NCBI GenBank assembly: GCA_947385085.1
Contig: CANDJN010000015.1
Span: 1 to 51,686, forward strand
Length of the DNA: 51,686 nt
Reading direction: 5' to 3'
DNA from: an uncultured Erysipelotrichaceae bacterium
GTDB taxonomy: Bacteria > Bacillota_I > Bacilli_A > Erysipelotrichales > Erysipelotrichaceae
The notes under the pieces are model-generated. The model saw nothing but the letters and a program-made list of their open reading frames with translations. It had not been told where the DNA came from and searched no databases. Of this stretch, positions 18,165 through 25,525 are shown piece by piece (position 1 is the first letter of the stretch; every line of letters begins with the position of its first letter). The position numbers were made by a program, and so were the translations under genes.

Positions 18165-18265
18165 ACAGAGTAGAAATATGCGCGTCAAGTACATCCTGAA
18201 CGGGGAGTTGTCAGTTTGGCGAAAAACATTATTGTTTGCGGTGCATATTTCGCATCCCACTGTTG
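18165..18265 (+). ncRNA. Tetrahydrofolate riboswitch (THF-I type) upstream of folT
   Basis: The leader contains GAGTAGA near its 5' end, CGCGTCAAGT, GGCGAAAAAC, GCGGTG and CGCATCCCACTG in the order of THF-I riboswitches. Outer pairing is ACAG (18165-18168) with CTGT (18260-18263), and a perfect 8-bp helix joins AAATATGC (18174-18181) to GCATATTT (18243-18250). A TATAAT-like -10 lies at 18148-18153. The class is known in front of folT, folE and folC genes and senses reduced folates, usually lowering expression. This leader has no obvious intrinsic terminator before the RBS at 18317, so control of translation is more likely (inference). Confidence 0.88.
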
Positions 18266-18332
18266 CCTATGGAAAGAGTCTTTTAAAATACCTCTGATTT
18301 CATATGCGATGATGGAAAAGGAGGTTTTTATT

Positions 18333-18890
18333 ATGGAAGACTTTGTAAAAACGAATTCGTTCTGGAAAGCGAGTGCCCAGGAATTCAAACGGGTGAAAAG
18401 CATTTGCATTGCCTCAATGATGACGGCTTTGAACACGCTGTTGGGAATGTTCACCATTACGCTAATTCCCAGAATCCTGATCATTTCTTTTTCCTTTTTG
18501 GCCAGCGCATCCTGTGCGATGTTCTGCGGTCCATTGTTAAGCGGCTGTGCCGGCGCGATTGCCGATATTTTAAAATATATTGCGCATCCCAACGGACCGT
18601 TTTTTATCGGCTATACGCTGAATGAATTTCTGGTCGGAATGATTTACGGCTGTTTCTTTTATCACCGTAATAAGATTTCACTGCGACGCTGTATCTTTGC
18701 CCGCCTTACCATAGTATTGATACTAAATCTGTTTTTAACGCCATTATGGCTGTATATCATGTATGATGAGGCTTTTCTTGCCATGGTTTCCGCCCGGTTG
18801 CTTAAAAATCTAGTCATGTTTCCGGTCGACACATTCCTGTTATATATCGTGATGCAAGTATCCGTAAAAATAAAGCGGCAGCTTCATTGA
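18333..18890 (+). CDS. folT: FolT-like folate ECF transporter S component
   Basis: I place the start at the ATG at 18333 (MEDFVKTNSF), 7 nt after AAAAGGAGG; the longer frame opening at 18216 begins inside the riboswitch. The 185-residue protein has five to six hydrophobic helices and the S-component pattern IASMMTALNTLL, LIISFSFLASASCAMFCGPL, GAIADILKYIAHPNGPFF and GMIYGCFFYH. S components bind one vitamin and share a common ECF energy module (EcfA, A', T) encoded elsewhere. The THF riboswitch upstream supports folate as the substrate. A mobile-element remnant begins right after the stop. Confidence 0.88.
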   Translation: MEDFVKTNSFWKASAQEFKRVKSICIASMMTALNTLLGMFTITLIPRILIISFSFLASASCAMFCGPLLSGCAGAIADILKYIAHPNGPFFIGYTLNEFLVGMIYGCFFYHRNKISLRRCIFARLTIVLILNLFLTPLWLYIMYDEAFLAMVSARLLKNLVMFPVDTFLLYIVMQVSVKIKRQLH

Positions 18891-19319
18891 TGTCAAATTG
18901 TTTTAGAGAACACGAACAGATAACTACTTCATAGAATTGAATATAGAACTTGCAACAAGCACTTGTCACTGACCGAAAAGGAACGGTTAAGCGGCGGGTG
19001 CTTTTACTTTTTCAAAAAATCAGAACACAAGGGGAAAACAGGCTATCCCTATGGGCTATTGGGTGAGAGGTAAAAACCTCCCGCCCTTTTTTAGTGCTTG
19101 TTGCACTCCTTGAAAACTGAATAGCAGCCGCCAGAGGGATACCTGCCGCAACGGACAGCAGGCGATGATACGAGCCTGCCCATTGCTTAATGAGTGCATA
19201 GCACCGACAGAGAGAACGCCGCTTTAAGGGAAGCGTGGAACTGTATGGACTGGCTGTGCTTACATATCCCCGTCTTTATTTTAGTCGGGGATAAATCTAT
19301 TTTCAAGGAGGAAACGCCT
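18891..19319 (+). other. Intergenic left edge of the element remnant
   Basis: No convincing gene is present. It holds a 13-bp inverted repeat (18951-18963 and 19093-19105), a terminator-like hairpin at 19061-19092 followed by six T, and the text CTCCTTGAAAACTGAATAGC often seen near ICE gene modules. From about 19100 the base composition is visibly richer in G+C than the host DNA to the left. Confidence 0.6.
19047..19070 (+). repeat. 24-bp direct repeat, copy 1
   Basis: Identical at 22 of 24 positions to 24621-24644; the shared core is TTGGGTGAGAGG after TATGGGCT. Each copy forms the 5' arm of a terminator-like hairpin. Confidence 0.85.
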
Positions 19320-19415
19320 ATGTGCAGTAAAACCAAACGAAAACGCCGAAAGGAGGACGCCCATGCAGAAGTTAAATCTGGTGGAAGCGGAAACGCTTCT
19401 TTACGAGCCGCTTGA
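19320..19415 (+). CDS. Small basic ORF preceding the ATPase
   Basis: A 31-residue frame, MCSKTKRKRRKEDAHAEV followed by a Gly/Ser-rich end, has a strong RBS (AAGGAGG, 8 nt before the ATG). Its 3' part overlaps the next start codon by about 50 nt, and the RBS of the ATPase gene lies inside it. This fits a leader peptide for translational coupling. No known function. Confidence 0.45.
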   Translation: MCSKTKRKRRKEDAHAEVKSGGSGNASLRAA

Positions 19416-19866
19416 AAAGCCTTCCTTTGTGGTGGACGGTCTTATCCCAACAGGCTTGTCATTATTCTGCGGCTCACAGAAAATCGGCAAGAGCTGGCTC
19501 ATGCTTAAGCTCTGCCTGTGCGTGTCGCAGGGGCTTCCCCTGTGGGATATGCCTACAAGGGCGGGCGATGTGCTGTACCTCTGTCTGGAGGATACCTTTT
19601 TCCGCATACAGGACAGATTGTTCCGTCTGACCGATGAAGCTAACACAAAACTTCATTTCGCCGTGGCGAGCTGCAAGCTCTCGGACGGTCTTATGGTACA
19701 GCTTGAGGACTATCTCAAAGCATACCCCGACAGCAGGCTTATCGTCATTGACACACTGCAAAAGATACGCACCGCTTCCAAAGACAACGCCTACGCCAAC
19801 GATTATGGGGATATATCGCTGATAAAGGATTTTGCCGACAGGCATTCCATTTCGGCGTATTTTTGA
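19363..19866 (+). pseudogene. Truncated RecA-like ATPase (RepA/MobC-type AAA protein) of an ICE
   Basis: The frame starts MQKLNLVEAETLLYEP after AAAGGAGG and gives 167 residues. It shows Walker A as CGSQKIGKSWLML (about residue 40), then GDVLYLCLEDTFFRIQDRL and Walker B as SRLIVIDTLQKIR. In intact relatives the protein continues past DFADRHS into a strand such as LVHH and a C-terminal domain. Here homology stops at that point: the next bases belong to a recombinase gene in another frame and a stop follows within six codons. The ATPase core is therefore cut at about half its length. Relatives are element replication or mobilization helicases. Confidence 0.75.
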
Positions 19867-20991
19867 GCTTGCCAATGCGGGAATGGGGGCACACAAAATC
19901 GCCACGCAGTTTCGCAGAGAACAAGTACCCTGCCCGTCTTGGTGGCTTCATTCAAGGGGAGAAAAAGACTACTCCAAACGATTTAAAATCCCGAAAACAA
20001 ATACGAATGGTCGCATACGGTTATTCGGAACATCATCAAAAATCCGCTGTATCTTGGGCATACGGTAATGTGCAAGAAAGAAGTTGTATTCAAGGTAGGC
20101 GTTTACAAAAATGTGCCTGAATCCGAGCAGATACGGGTGGAAAATACTCACGAACCGCTTGTGTTACAGGAAATCTTTGACGGTGCAAACGGAAAGATTT
20201 TAAGCCGCAGGCGTGAGGATACAGAGCATTCCGTATCTCCATTTGCAGGGCTTGTGAAGTGCGGCACTTGCGGTAAGGCGTTGTGTTTGCGATATTGGGG
20301 GAAGGACAGACACCGCATTTATGTCTGCACCACCTACGCCCACAATACAAAATCCTGCACAGACCACCGCATTTACTACGAAGATTTATATAAGGCGGTG
20401 CTTGCGGATATTCAGTATCACACCCAAATTGCCTATGAGGACAGGGATAAGGCGGTGGCTCTGGCGGTCAAGATGAACGACAAGGCGGACGGGAACAAGG
20501 GCAAAACCAACGAAAGCAAGCTGAAGCAAACAAAGAAACGCTATGACGAAGTAACGAGATTATTCGATAGGCTCTATGAAGATTCTCTTTCGGGGCGTAT
20601 TTCCAACGATAATTTTAACCGTCTGATTGAGAAATACCAGAGTGAGCAGGAACAGCTTTTAAAGCAGATTGAAACACTTCAAAACGCCTTGCAGGAGGTC
20701 AAGGACAATCAGCAAAACGCTGTGAAATGGGCGGATTTAATGGCTGAATATGTGGGAATACAGGAACTGACCGCCGAAAACCTCAATCTTCTGATAGAGC
20801 GTATCGAGGTATTTGACCGACCGGAAACAGACGGAGAAGCCTTGCAGGCTATCCGTATTTGTTACCGCTTCGGCGGTTACATAGGGGAACGGACTTTCAA
20901 GGCAAAGGTGCTAAAGCACCCTTGCAGGAAAAAGGGCTGTCCTCTGGAAAGGAAAGAAAATGAGGGAGAAAAAATATCATTTGTATTTTGA
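19832..20991 (+). pseudogene. Large serine recombinase remnant (TnpX-like), N-terminal domain deleted
   Basis: Homology begins at FRRIFELANAGMGAHKIATQ, within the recombinase domain, and runs to YSKRFK near 19984. There one A is missing, and the frame continues as NPENKYEWSHTVIRNIIKNP and LYLGHTVMCKKEVVF to the stop at 20991. The zinc ribbon (VKCGTCGKAL and YVCTTYAHNTKSC) and the long coiled coil after it (about 20470-20720) are intact, followed by LNLLIERIEVFDRP. The catalytic serine domain is absent, so it cannot recombine DNA. The family carries out excision and integration of Tn4451-like elements. The segment starting at ATG 20068 could still be translated as a DNA-binding fragment. Confidence 0.85.
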
Positions 20992-21133
20992 TGAAAACGA
21001 ACTGCGGTTAGTCATTTACTGTCTGAATGAGCTTAGGAACAAACTCATAGCAGAGAGCAGATATACCGACTGTGTGGACGAACTGCTGATAAAAGCGGCA
21101 AAAGCAAAAACAGTAAAAGTAAAAATACGATAA
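20960..21133 (+). CDS. Small element-encoded protein of unknown function
   Basis: A 57-residue frame starting MREKKYHLYFDENELRL overlaps the recombinase 3' end by 32 nt and ends 15 nt before tnpV. AAAGGAAAG just upstream can serve as RBS. It is charged, helical and ends in a Lys-rich tail. Its position between recombinase and tnpV, with tight spacing, supports it as a real gene of the element. I do not recognise a domain. Confidence 0.6.
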   Translation: MREKKYHLYFDENELRLVIYCLNELRNKLIAESRYTDCVDELLIKAAKAKTVKVKIR

Positions 21134-21148
21134 CGGAGGTACAGAAAA

Positions 21149-21523
21149 ATGGCAAAATCATTCTTTGAGGAAACAGGCGGCAGATACGAAAAGCAGGGAG
21201 ATTACCTTATCCCCTGCCTTACCTTACCAACCGAAAAAGAAACAATTATCGGCGTTTGGGGGCAACGGCACTTGCGGTATCTGAAAGAATACCGCAGGGT
21301 TACATACACCAATCTTCTCACAAGCGGCAGGCTCAATTCCTACCTTGCCGACATCGACAGACAGGCACAGGAACGCTTTGAAACGCTCACAGAGCAGATG
21401 AAACAGGCACAGGGTATCACGGAGCAGTTAAAGGCGGAAAACGCCTTAGAATGGGTTGGAAGAATGAATAACATTCGGGCGTGTGCAAGGGAGATTGTGA
21501 ATGAGAAAATCATTTTTGTATAA
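21149..21523 (+). CDS. tnpV: TnpV family transposon-encoded protein
   Basis: This 124-residue protein opens MAKSFFEETGGRYEKQGDYL and contains IIGVWGQRHLRYLKEYRR, LNSYLADIDRQAQERFE, and near the end WVGRMNNIRACAREIV. These are the hallmarks of the TnpV family first seen in Tn4451, whose role is unknown. AACGGAGG precedes the ATG. It follows the TnpX-like remnant in the usual order, and a strong terminator ends the unit. Confidence 0.88.
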   Translation: MAKSFFEETGGRYEKQGDYLIPCLTLPTEKETIIGVWGQRHLRYLKEYRRVTYTNLLTSGRLNSYLADIDRQAQERFETLTEQMKQAQGITEQLKAENALEWVGRMNNIRACAREIVNEKIIFV

Positions 21524-21535
21524 GCAAACAAGGGT

Positions 21536-21568
21536 GGCAGAGGGTAAAAGCTCTGCCGTTTTCTTTTT
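21536..21568 (+). terminator. Terminator after tnpV
   Basis: GGCAGAG and CTCTGCC form a 7-bp stem with a loop of 8 nt, followed by GTTTTCTTTTT. Confidence 0.9.
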
Positions 21569-21682
21569 CGGGAAGTGATTATAAAACGATGTGTAATCTC
21601 TTGTAATAGGATATATAATCTCTTGTTTGCAGAGATTAAAAGACTGAAATGTATTATTTTTGAAAACAAATTTAGGATGCTC

Positions 21683-21726
21683 TTGACTTTTTGAAACGCA
21701 GGAGTATAATATAAATTGATTTATAT
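21683..21726 (+). promoter_or_regulatory. Promoter and TetR-type operator of the tetR-hydrolase operon
   Basis: TTGACT (21683-21688) and TATAAT (21705-21710) are 16 bp apart. The perfect palindrome ATATAAAT-TG-ATTTATAT (21709-21726) overlaps the -10 and the predicted start, where a TetR dimer could block transcription. Confidence 0.75.
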
Positions 21727-21757
21727 AAACTTAATTATGGAATTTGGAGGAATTAGA

Positions 21758-22381
21758 ATGGCGAGGAAAACGCAAATTTCAAAAGAAGTCATATTACAAA
21801 AAGGATTGGAACTACTTATTCGTGACGGTTATTCTTCGGTCAATATAAAAACACTATCAAAAGAGATTGGCTGCTCTACGCAGCCGCTTGTATGGCATTT
21901 TGATAATATGGACGGTTTGAGAGAAGCGTTGGTACAGAAAGCATCATATTATGCCAACCAGAAATTGACCCCACAATCCGAAAACTTTATAGAGGCGTTT
22001 TTACAGATAGGTTTCGCTTATGTCAACATGGCATTCGATGAACCAAATCTATTTCAATTTATTTACATGGGTGAAAGCAAACAGTATTGTCGGGGAGGGT
22101 TTAGCTCAATCTTAACGGACAAGGGCAATGCTGCTCTTATAGAGGGGCTGTCACAGTATCTCCATGCTGATAAAAACGAGGTCGGGAAATTCGTACAAAG
22201 AATGGTTGTTTACACACATGGAATAGCGTCACTGATTGCAGTAGGCGTGTTACAAGGAACAAAGGAAGAAGTGGATAAGATGATTTCTGAAATGGGGATA
22301 GACTTACTATCGAAGCTGAACGCAGACATAGATTTTCAGAAAGTCTTATCTAATATCACTTCTCCGAAAGGTGACGCTTAA
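21758..22381 (+). CDS. TetR/AcrR-family regulator
   Basis: The ATG at 21758 (MARKTQISKEV) follows GGAGG by 7 nt and gives 207 residues. The N-terminal helix-turn-helix reads NIKTLSKEIGCSTQPLVWHF, in which TQPLVWHF takes the place of the usual recognition helix followed by YxHF. The C-terminal half is helical and ligand-binding in type. The stop codon is directly followed by the hydrolase ATG, so the two form an operon. A palindrome at the promoter suggests autorepression, perhaps relieved by a substrate of the hydrolase (inference). Confidence 0.9.
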   Translation: MARKTQISKEVILQKGLELLIRDGYSSVNIKTLSKEIGCSTQPLVWHFDNMDGLREALVQKASYYANQKLTPQSENFIEAFLQIGFAYVNMAFDEPNLFQFIYMGESKQYCRGGFSSILTDKGNAALIEGLSQYLHADKNEVGKFVQRMVVYTHGIASLIAVGVLQGTKEEVDKMISEMGIDLLSKLNADIDFQKVLSNITSPKGDA

Positions 22382-23482
22382 ATGAAAAGAGCCAGACTAA
22401 AGAAGGTGGTACGAGTGGCAAAAATCATTTTATTTATTTTAGGTATAGCAATAATTTTGATATTTATTGCCATTGTAACTATACGGCATATTAACGCAAA
22501 TAAAAACCGCATATCACAGCCAAACGGAATACAGGAAAACATTTATGTTGAAATTGCAGGAATAGAACAATATCTGCAAATCCGTGGTGAAGATAAAGAT
22601 AATCCTGTTATATTATGGCTTCATGGCGGACCCGGCTTTCCGCTTACCTATTTATCAAGTTATTATCAAAAAGGGTTGGAAGTGGACTATACAATCGTGT
22701 GTTGGGAACAGCGTGGCTGCGGACGAACCTATTATCAGAACGGAGATAACGGAGAACTGACAATAGAGCGACTTATTTCAGATATGGACGAGTTAGTGGA
22801 TTATTTATGCGAGCGTTTTCAGAAAGATAAAATTATTATAATGGGGCAGTCGTGGGGAACTGTTCTTGGAATGGAGTACCTCAACAAGAATCCACAAAAA
22901 GTAGCTGCCTATATCGGTATTGGACAGGTCACTGATTTTAAGCAAGGGAAAATTTATGCCGCTTTAACAGCAATGCAAAAAAGCAGCGACAAAGATGACC
23001 AGCTTCTTAAAAACTATATACGGTCGTTTCAAGGAACAGGGTGTATTGATGAATTGAATGTGAAAGAGCTTGAGCAAATGATACTTCTTTCATCAAAGTA
23101 TCTAAAAGGTAGCGGAGAGCTTTCTCCCATGAAACAGATGTATTTAGCTGTTACTTCGCCCGAATTTTCGTGGAATGACTTAAAGTGGTTTTTAGCGGCA
23201 AGTGATTCTGAAAATATTATGAATTGCCAAAAAGAGCTTGTAGAATATATGTATTTTGGATTTAATGCAGAAAAAATGAGCAACGAATATTCTATACCAA
23301 TTTGCTTTATTCAAGGTGAAAGCGATTGGATTACACCTACCGATATGGTTAAAGGTTACTACGATACTATTTCTGCGAGTTCTAAAAAATTTGTTGTGAT
23401 TGATAATGCGGGGCATACGCCTTTTTTAGATAACCCAGAGCAATTTTGTGATGAAGTCCGACAGTTCTTGGAGGAAAATTGA
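22382..23482 (+). CDS. Membrane-anchored alpha/beta hydrolase (prolyl aminopeptidase-like)
   Basis: This 366-residue protein has one N-terminal membrane segment (about 14-37), so the catalytic domain probably faces outside. The fold shows the oxyanion motif LWLHGGPGFPLTY, CWEQRGCGRTYY, the nucleophile elbow MGQSWGTVLG (Ser near 158), an acid in GESDWITP and the catalytic His in IDNAGHTPFLD. HGGPG with GxSWG is typical of proline iminopeptidases and related hydrolases. AAAGGTGA spans the tetR 3' end. Lying in an element next to TetR, it may serve peptide uptake or inactivation of a toxic ester or amide; sequence does not decide. Confidence 0.85.
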   Translation: MKRARLKKVVRVAKIILFILGIAIILIFIAIVTIRHINANKNRISQPNGIQENIYVEIAGIEQYLQIRGEDKDNPVILWLHGGPGFPLTYLSSYYQKGLEVDYTIVCWEQRGCGRTYYQNGDNGELTIERLISDMDELVDYLCERFQKDKIIIMGQSWGTVLGMEYLNKNPQKVAAYIGIGQVTDFKQGKIYAALTAMQKSSDKDDQLLKNYIRSFQGTGCIDELNVKELEQMILLSSKYLKGSGELSPMKQMYLAVTSPEFSWNDLKWFLAASDSENIMNCQKELVEYMYFGFNAEKMSNEYSIPICFIQGESDWITPTDMVKGYYDTISASSKKFVVIDNAGHTPFLDNPEQFCDEVRQFLEEN

Positions 23483-23543
23483 GCAAAAAATAAGTTTGCT
23501 GAAATAGCCGTTTCACTTGCAAATAATAAATTGGGAGGTTTTT

Positions 23544-23717
23544 ATGGAGAAAACAGAATGGATACACTGCCCTGTCTGCGGCAACAAAACAAGGTTGCAG
23601 ATACGGGAAGATACGGAACTGAAAAACTTTCCCCTCTACTGCCCGAAGTGCAAGCAGGAAAGTTTGATTGAAGCAAAGCATTTACAAATAGCAGTTATTA
23701 AAGAGCCAGACGCATAA
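23544..23717 (+). CDS. Cysteine-rich KTR-domain protein
   Basis: The ATG at 23544 follows GGGAGG; the product is 57 residues (MEKTEWIHCPVCGNKTRLQI). It has two CxxC pairs (HCPVCGNKTR and YCPKCKQE), a zinc ribbon with the KTR signature. These small proteins are frequent passengers of Bacillota conjugative transposons; their function is unknown. A terminator follows 8 nt after the stop. Confidence 0.88.
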   Translation: MEKTEWIHCPVCGNKTRLQIREDTELKNFPLYCPKCKQESLIEAKHLQIAVIKEPDA

Positions 23718-23725
23718 GACGCAGA

Positions 23726-23773
23726 GCCGATGAACAAGTGAGCAATCACAAGTTTGTCGGCGTTTTCTTTTTC
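23726..23773 (+). terminator. Terminator after the KTR gene
   Basis: GCCGATGAAC pairs with GTTTGTCGGC (10 bp, two G-U pairs) and is followed by GTTTTCTTTTT. Confidence 0.8.
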
Positions 23774-24174
23774 ACATAGGCAGGACAAGCCCACCTAATA
23801 AAAAAACGATGTTCGGGTGGGCTGATTTGCTATGCTCTGAATACCCTCTGACTTCGCTTTTTGAAGTTTGGAGGGATTTTTATTGCCTGCAAGTAGCCTT
23901 TACCTGCATTTACATAAACCATATCGAGGATGGATGGATAATCTGTTAAAAAAATCCTCTTCAACACATGGGGGCTTTGTACCTCAAAAGTAGAAGTCAA
24001 ATCTCTACATAATAGAAACAAACTTGCCTTAAACCGTAAAGGTATGACAGCCTTTGCGGTTTTTCTTTTCTCGTTATTTGCAGGAATACGCCGTAGAGCT
24101 GTTTCTGGTGTTGGCTGTCGCTCCCCACCTCACGATCTGGATTTTCAAAAAATTCAGATTGGAGGAAAATAAAA
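23774..24174 (+). other. Non-coding part of the element remnant
   Basis: I see no supported gene. GCCCACC (23788-23794) and GGGTGGGC (23815-23822) can form a hairpin around an A-rich loop. The rest looks like the leftover flank of an ICE gene. A GGAGG at 24161-24165 belongs to the following start. Confidence 0.5.
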
Positions 24175-24603
24175 ATGGCATATAACCACGGTAAGGCAGA
24201 GAGAAAATGGCGGCTTTGGAAAGAAGCCGAGGAAAAGGTGTTGAGGAACTGTGGTGTTTCAGAAAGCACCATTGAAAAACTCCGCATTTATGACAGGGCT
24301 GATTTCAATTCAACCAGACGGTTTTACCGTTACTTAAACGATGTGGCGGAATACCTTGAGGAAATGTCTGACATTGAACCACCAAAAGCGGTCAATACCG
24401 TTACGGATTTATTGAATGAGATTGAAAACGAAAATCTGTATCGGGCATTGCTCACAGTGGACAAGCGTACCCTGCAATTTGTCCTGCTGAAAATGCAGGG
24501 GTATTCCACAAAGGAAATTGCTCCGCTTGTCGGCTTAACAACGGGGGCAATTTATGCAAGGTTAGACCACCTGCGGAAAAAGCTGAAACAATTTAAGGCG
24601 TAA
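24175..24603 (+). CDS. Sigma-70 region-4-like regulator of an ICE
   Basis: This 142-residue protein, MAYNHGKAERKWRLWKEAE, has a C-terminal HTH: TLQFVLLKMQGYSTKEIAPL then GLTTGAIYARLDHLRKKL. This is sigma region 4 architecture without the region 2 core-binding domain. Such proteins are common in Tn916-like and other Bacillota ICEs, where they are thought to regulate element genes. GGAGG lies 9 nt before the ATG. A strong terminator separates it from the next, related gene. Confidence 0.85.
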   Translation: MAYNHGKAERKWRLWKEAEEKVLRNCGVSESTIEKLRIYDRADFNSTRRFYRYLNDVAEYLEEMSDIEPPKAVNTVTDLLNEIENENLYRALLTVDKRTLQFVLLKMQGYSTKEIAPLVGLTTGAIYARLDHLRKKLKQFKA

Positions 24604-24620
24604 GGGAGAAAACCCCATTT

Positions 24621-24644
24621 CCTTATGGGCTGTTGGGTGAGAGG
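24621..24644 (+). repeat. 24-bp direct repeat, copy 2
   Basis: Second copy of the repeat at 19047-19070 with two differences. It forms the 5' half of the terminator at 24635-24666. Confidence 0.85.
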
Positions 24645-24666
24645 GTAAAACCTCTCACCCATTTTT
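24635..24666 (+). terminator. Terminator between the two sigma-like genes
   Basis: GGGTGAGAGG and CCTCTCACCC form a perfect 10-bp stem with a 6-nt loop, followed by A and five T. Confidence 0.92.
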
Positions 24667-24684
24667 CGGCAGGAGGAAAAAAGA

Positions 24685-25221
24685 ATGTGGTATCGGAGCA
24701 GAACATATATACTTCGGGAAGAAATAACAGAGAACGGAACGAGATATTTTATCAGTTTCAAAGACGGGCAAGGCATATCCTACGAACTAAATGTGTCCTA
24801 TGATTTTTATATGGCGTTTCGCAGATTAGAGCTTGATAATCGGAAATTAGAAAATTGGGATTGGCGGCACAGAGAGTTTTCAGAGATTTACGATGAAACG
24901 CTGAACAGACGAGCATTAAGACTTCCGAAAGATGTTGATGAACTTATCATTGAGGAAGAACAAGCAGAGTTGCTTCACAAAGCGATAGCTGCCCTGCCCG
25001 AAATTCAAAGGCGGCGTTTTCTGCTCTATCACGAATACGATTTGAACTACTATCAGATTGGAGCAATGGAGCATTGCACACCGCAGGCGGTACGGCGGTC
25101 TGTCATTTATCGCAAGAGAAAAGATAAAGGCACAGATGAAAAATTATCTCTGTGCCTAATAGAAATTATGAAATGTCTTTGTATCTTCGGATATGAGGGC
25201 ATTTTGTTATATGTTCTCTAA
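24685..25221 (+). CDS. Sigma-factor-like ICE regulator with frameshifted C-terminus
   Basis: The 178-residue frame starts MWYRSRTYILREEITENGTR after CAGGAGG. It has a basic N-terminal part, a middle stretch with AFRRLELDNRKLENW, and an HTH: AALPEIQRRRFLLYHEYDLN, then YYQIGAMEHCTPQAVRRSV. This matches the second type of sigma-70-like protein found in Bacillota ICEs. After SVIY the frame reads RKRKDKGTDEK, whereas the neighbouring frame reads AREKIKAQMKNYL and stops at about 25157, which is how relatives end. One extra C near 25111 therefore replaced the tail with about 37 unrelated residues. The HTH itself is intact. Confidence 0.75.
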   Translation: MWYRSRTYILREEITENGTRYFISFKDGQGISYELNVSYDFYMAFRRLELDNRKLENWDWRHREFSEIYDETLNRRALRLPKDVDELIIEEEQAELLHKAIAALPEIQRRRFLLYHEYDLNYYQIGAMEHCTPQAVRRSVIYRKRKDKGTDEKLSLCLIEIMKCLCIFGYEGILLYVL

Positions 25222-25365
25222 TGGAATTTTACAGAGGCAAAGATAACCAAGAAATACCGACGATCTCATACCGGAAACATAAACATCTCATGACGATAAC
25301 AGTATTTTTGCAAATTGTTGCATCTGTGAATAGTCATAGAGCCTGTAGATAAGGCTATAATAAAA

Positions 25366-25394
25366 TTGACAAACCAGCAATATATTGTTATTAT
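25366..25394 (+). promoter_or_regulatory. Promoter of the fluoride riboswitch-antiporter unit
   Basis: TTGACA (25366-25371) and TATTAT (25389-25394) are exactly 17 bp apart. Transcription should begin near 25401, at the 5' edge of the riboswitch. Confidence 0.85.
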
Positions 25395-25401
25395 TTACAC
25401 A

Positions 25402-25495
25402 ATGGGAATGAAGTTCTCCCTTAGTTATGAAACTAGAACCGCTAATCTTAGCTGATGACTTCTGCATTTTTAAGCAGAGCTCATCAGTTTTTTTG
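25402..25495 (+). ncRNA. Fluoride riboswitch (crcB motif) with expression-platform terminator
   Basis: The leader has the crcB-motif landmarks in order: GGGAATGAAGTTCTCCC (a GGGA/TCCC stem with an AATG side), AACCGCTAA, and GCTGATGACTTCTGC. The last block doubles as the 5' arm of a terminator: CTGATGA (25452-25458) pairs with TCATCAG (25481-25487), with GC/GC closing the inner loop, and seven T follow. Fluoride binding should hold the 5' arm in the aptamer and let transcription proceed. The assignment rests on motif match by eye. Confidence 0.88.
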
Positions 25496-25525
25496 TTTCT
25501 GCTTGATAATAAGGAGGGTTAAAAA

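Larger units (their letters stand above)
18951..25221 (+). mobile_element. Decayed Tn4451/ICE-type element with TetR-hydrolase cargo
   Basis: The stretch contains, in order: a short basic ORF, a truncated RecA-like ATPase, a beheaded large serine recombinase, a 57-residue ORF, tnpV, a TetR-hydrolase pair, a Cys-rich KTR protein and two sigma-like regulators, all on the plus strand. TnpV and the recombinase tail are hallmarks of the Tn4451/TnpX group, and KTR and the sigma-like genes are typical ICE passengers. No relaxase, coupling protein or transfer genes remain. Outer limits are approximate: left from the inverted repeat next to folT, right from the end of the last element-like gene. I could not find att repeats. 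Confidence 0.75.

Noticed and set aside
18216..18332. A longer N-terminus for the FolT-like protein
   Set aside because: This part covers the 3' half of the THF riboswitch and lacks an RBS, while AAAAGGAGG precedes the ATG at 18333.
18951..25221. A functional integrative element
   Set aside because: The recombinase lacks its catalytic domain and is frameshifted, and no relaxase or transfer genes remain.
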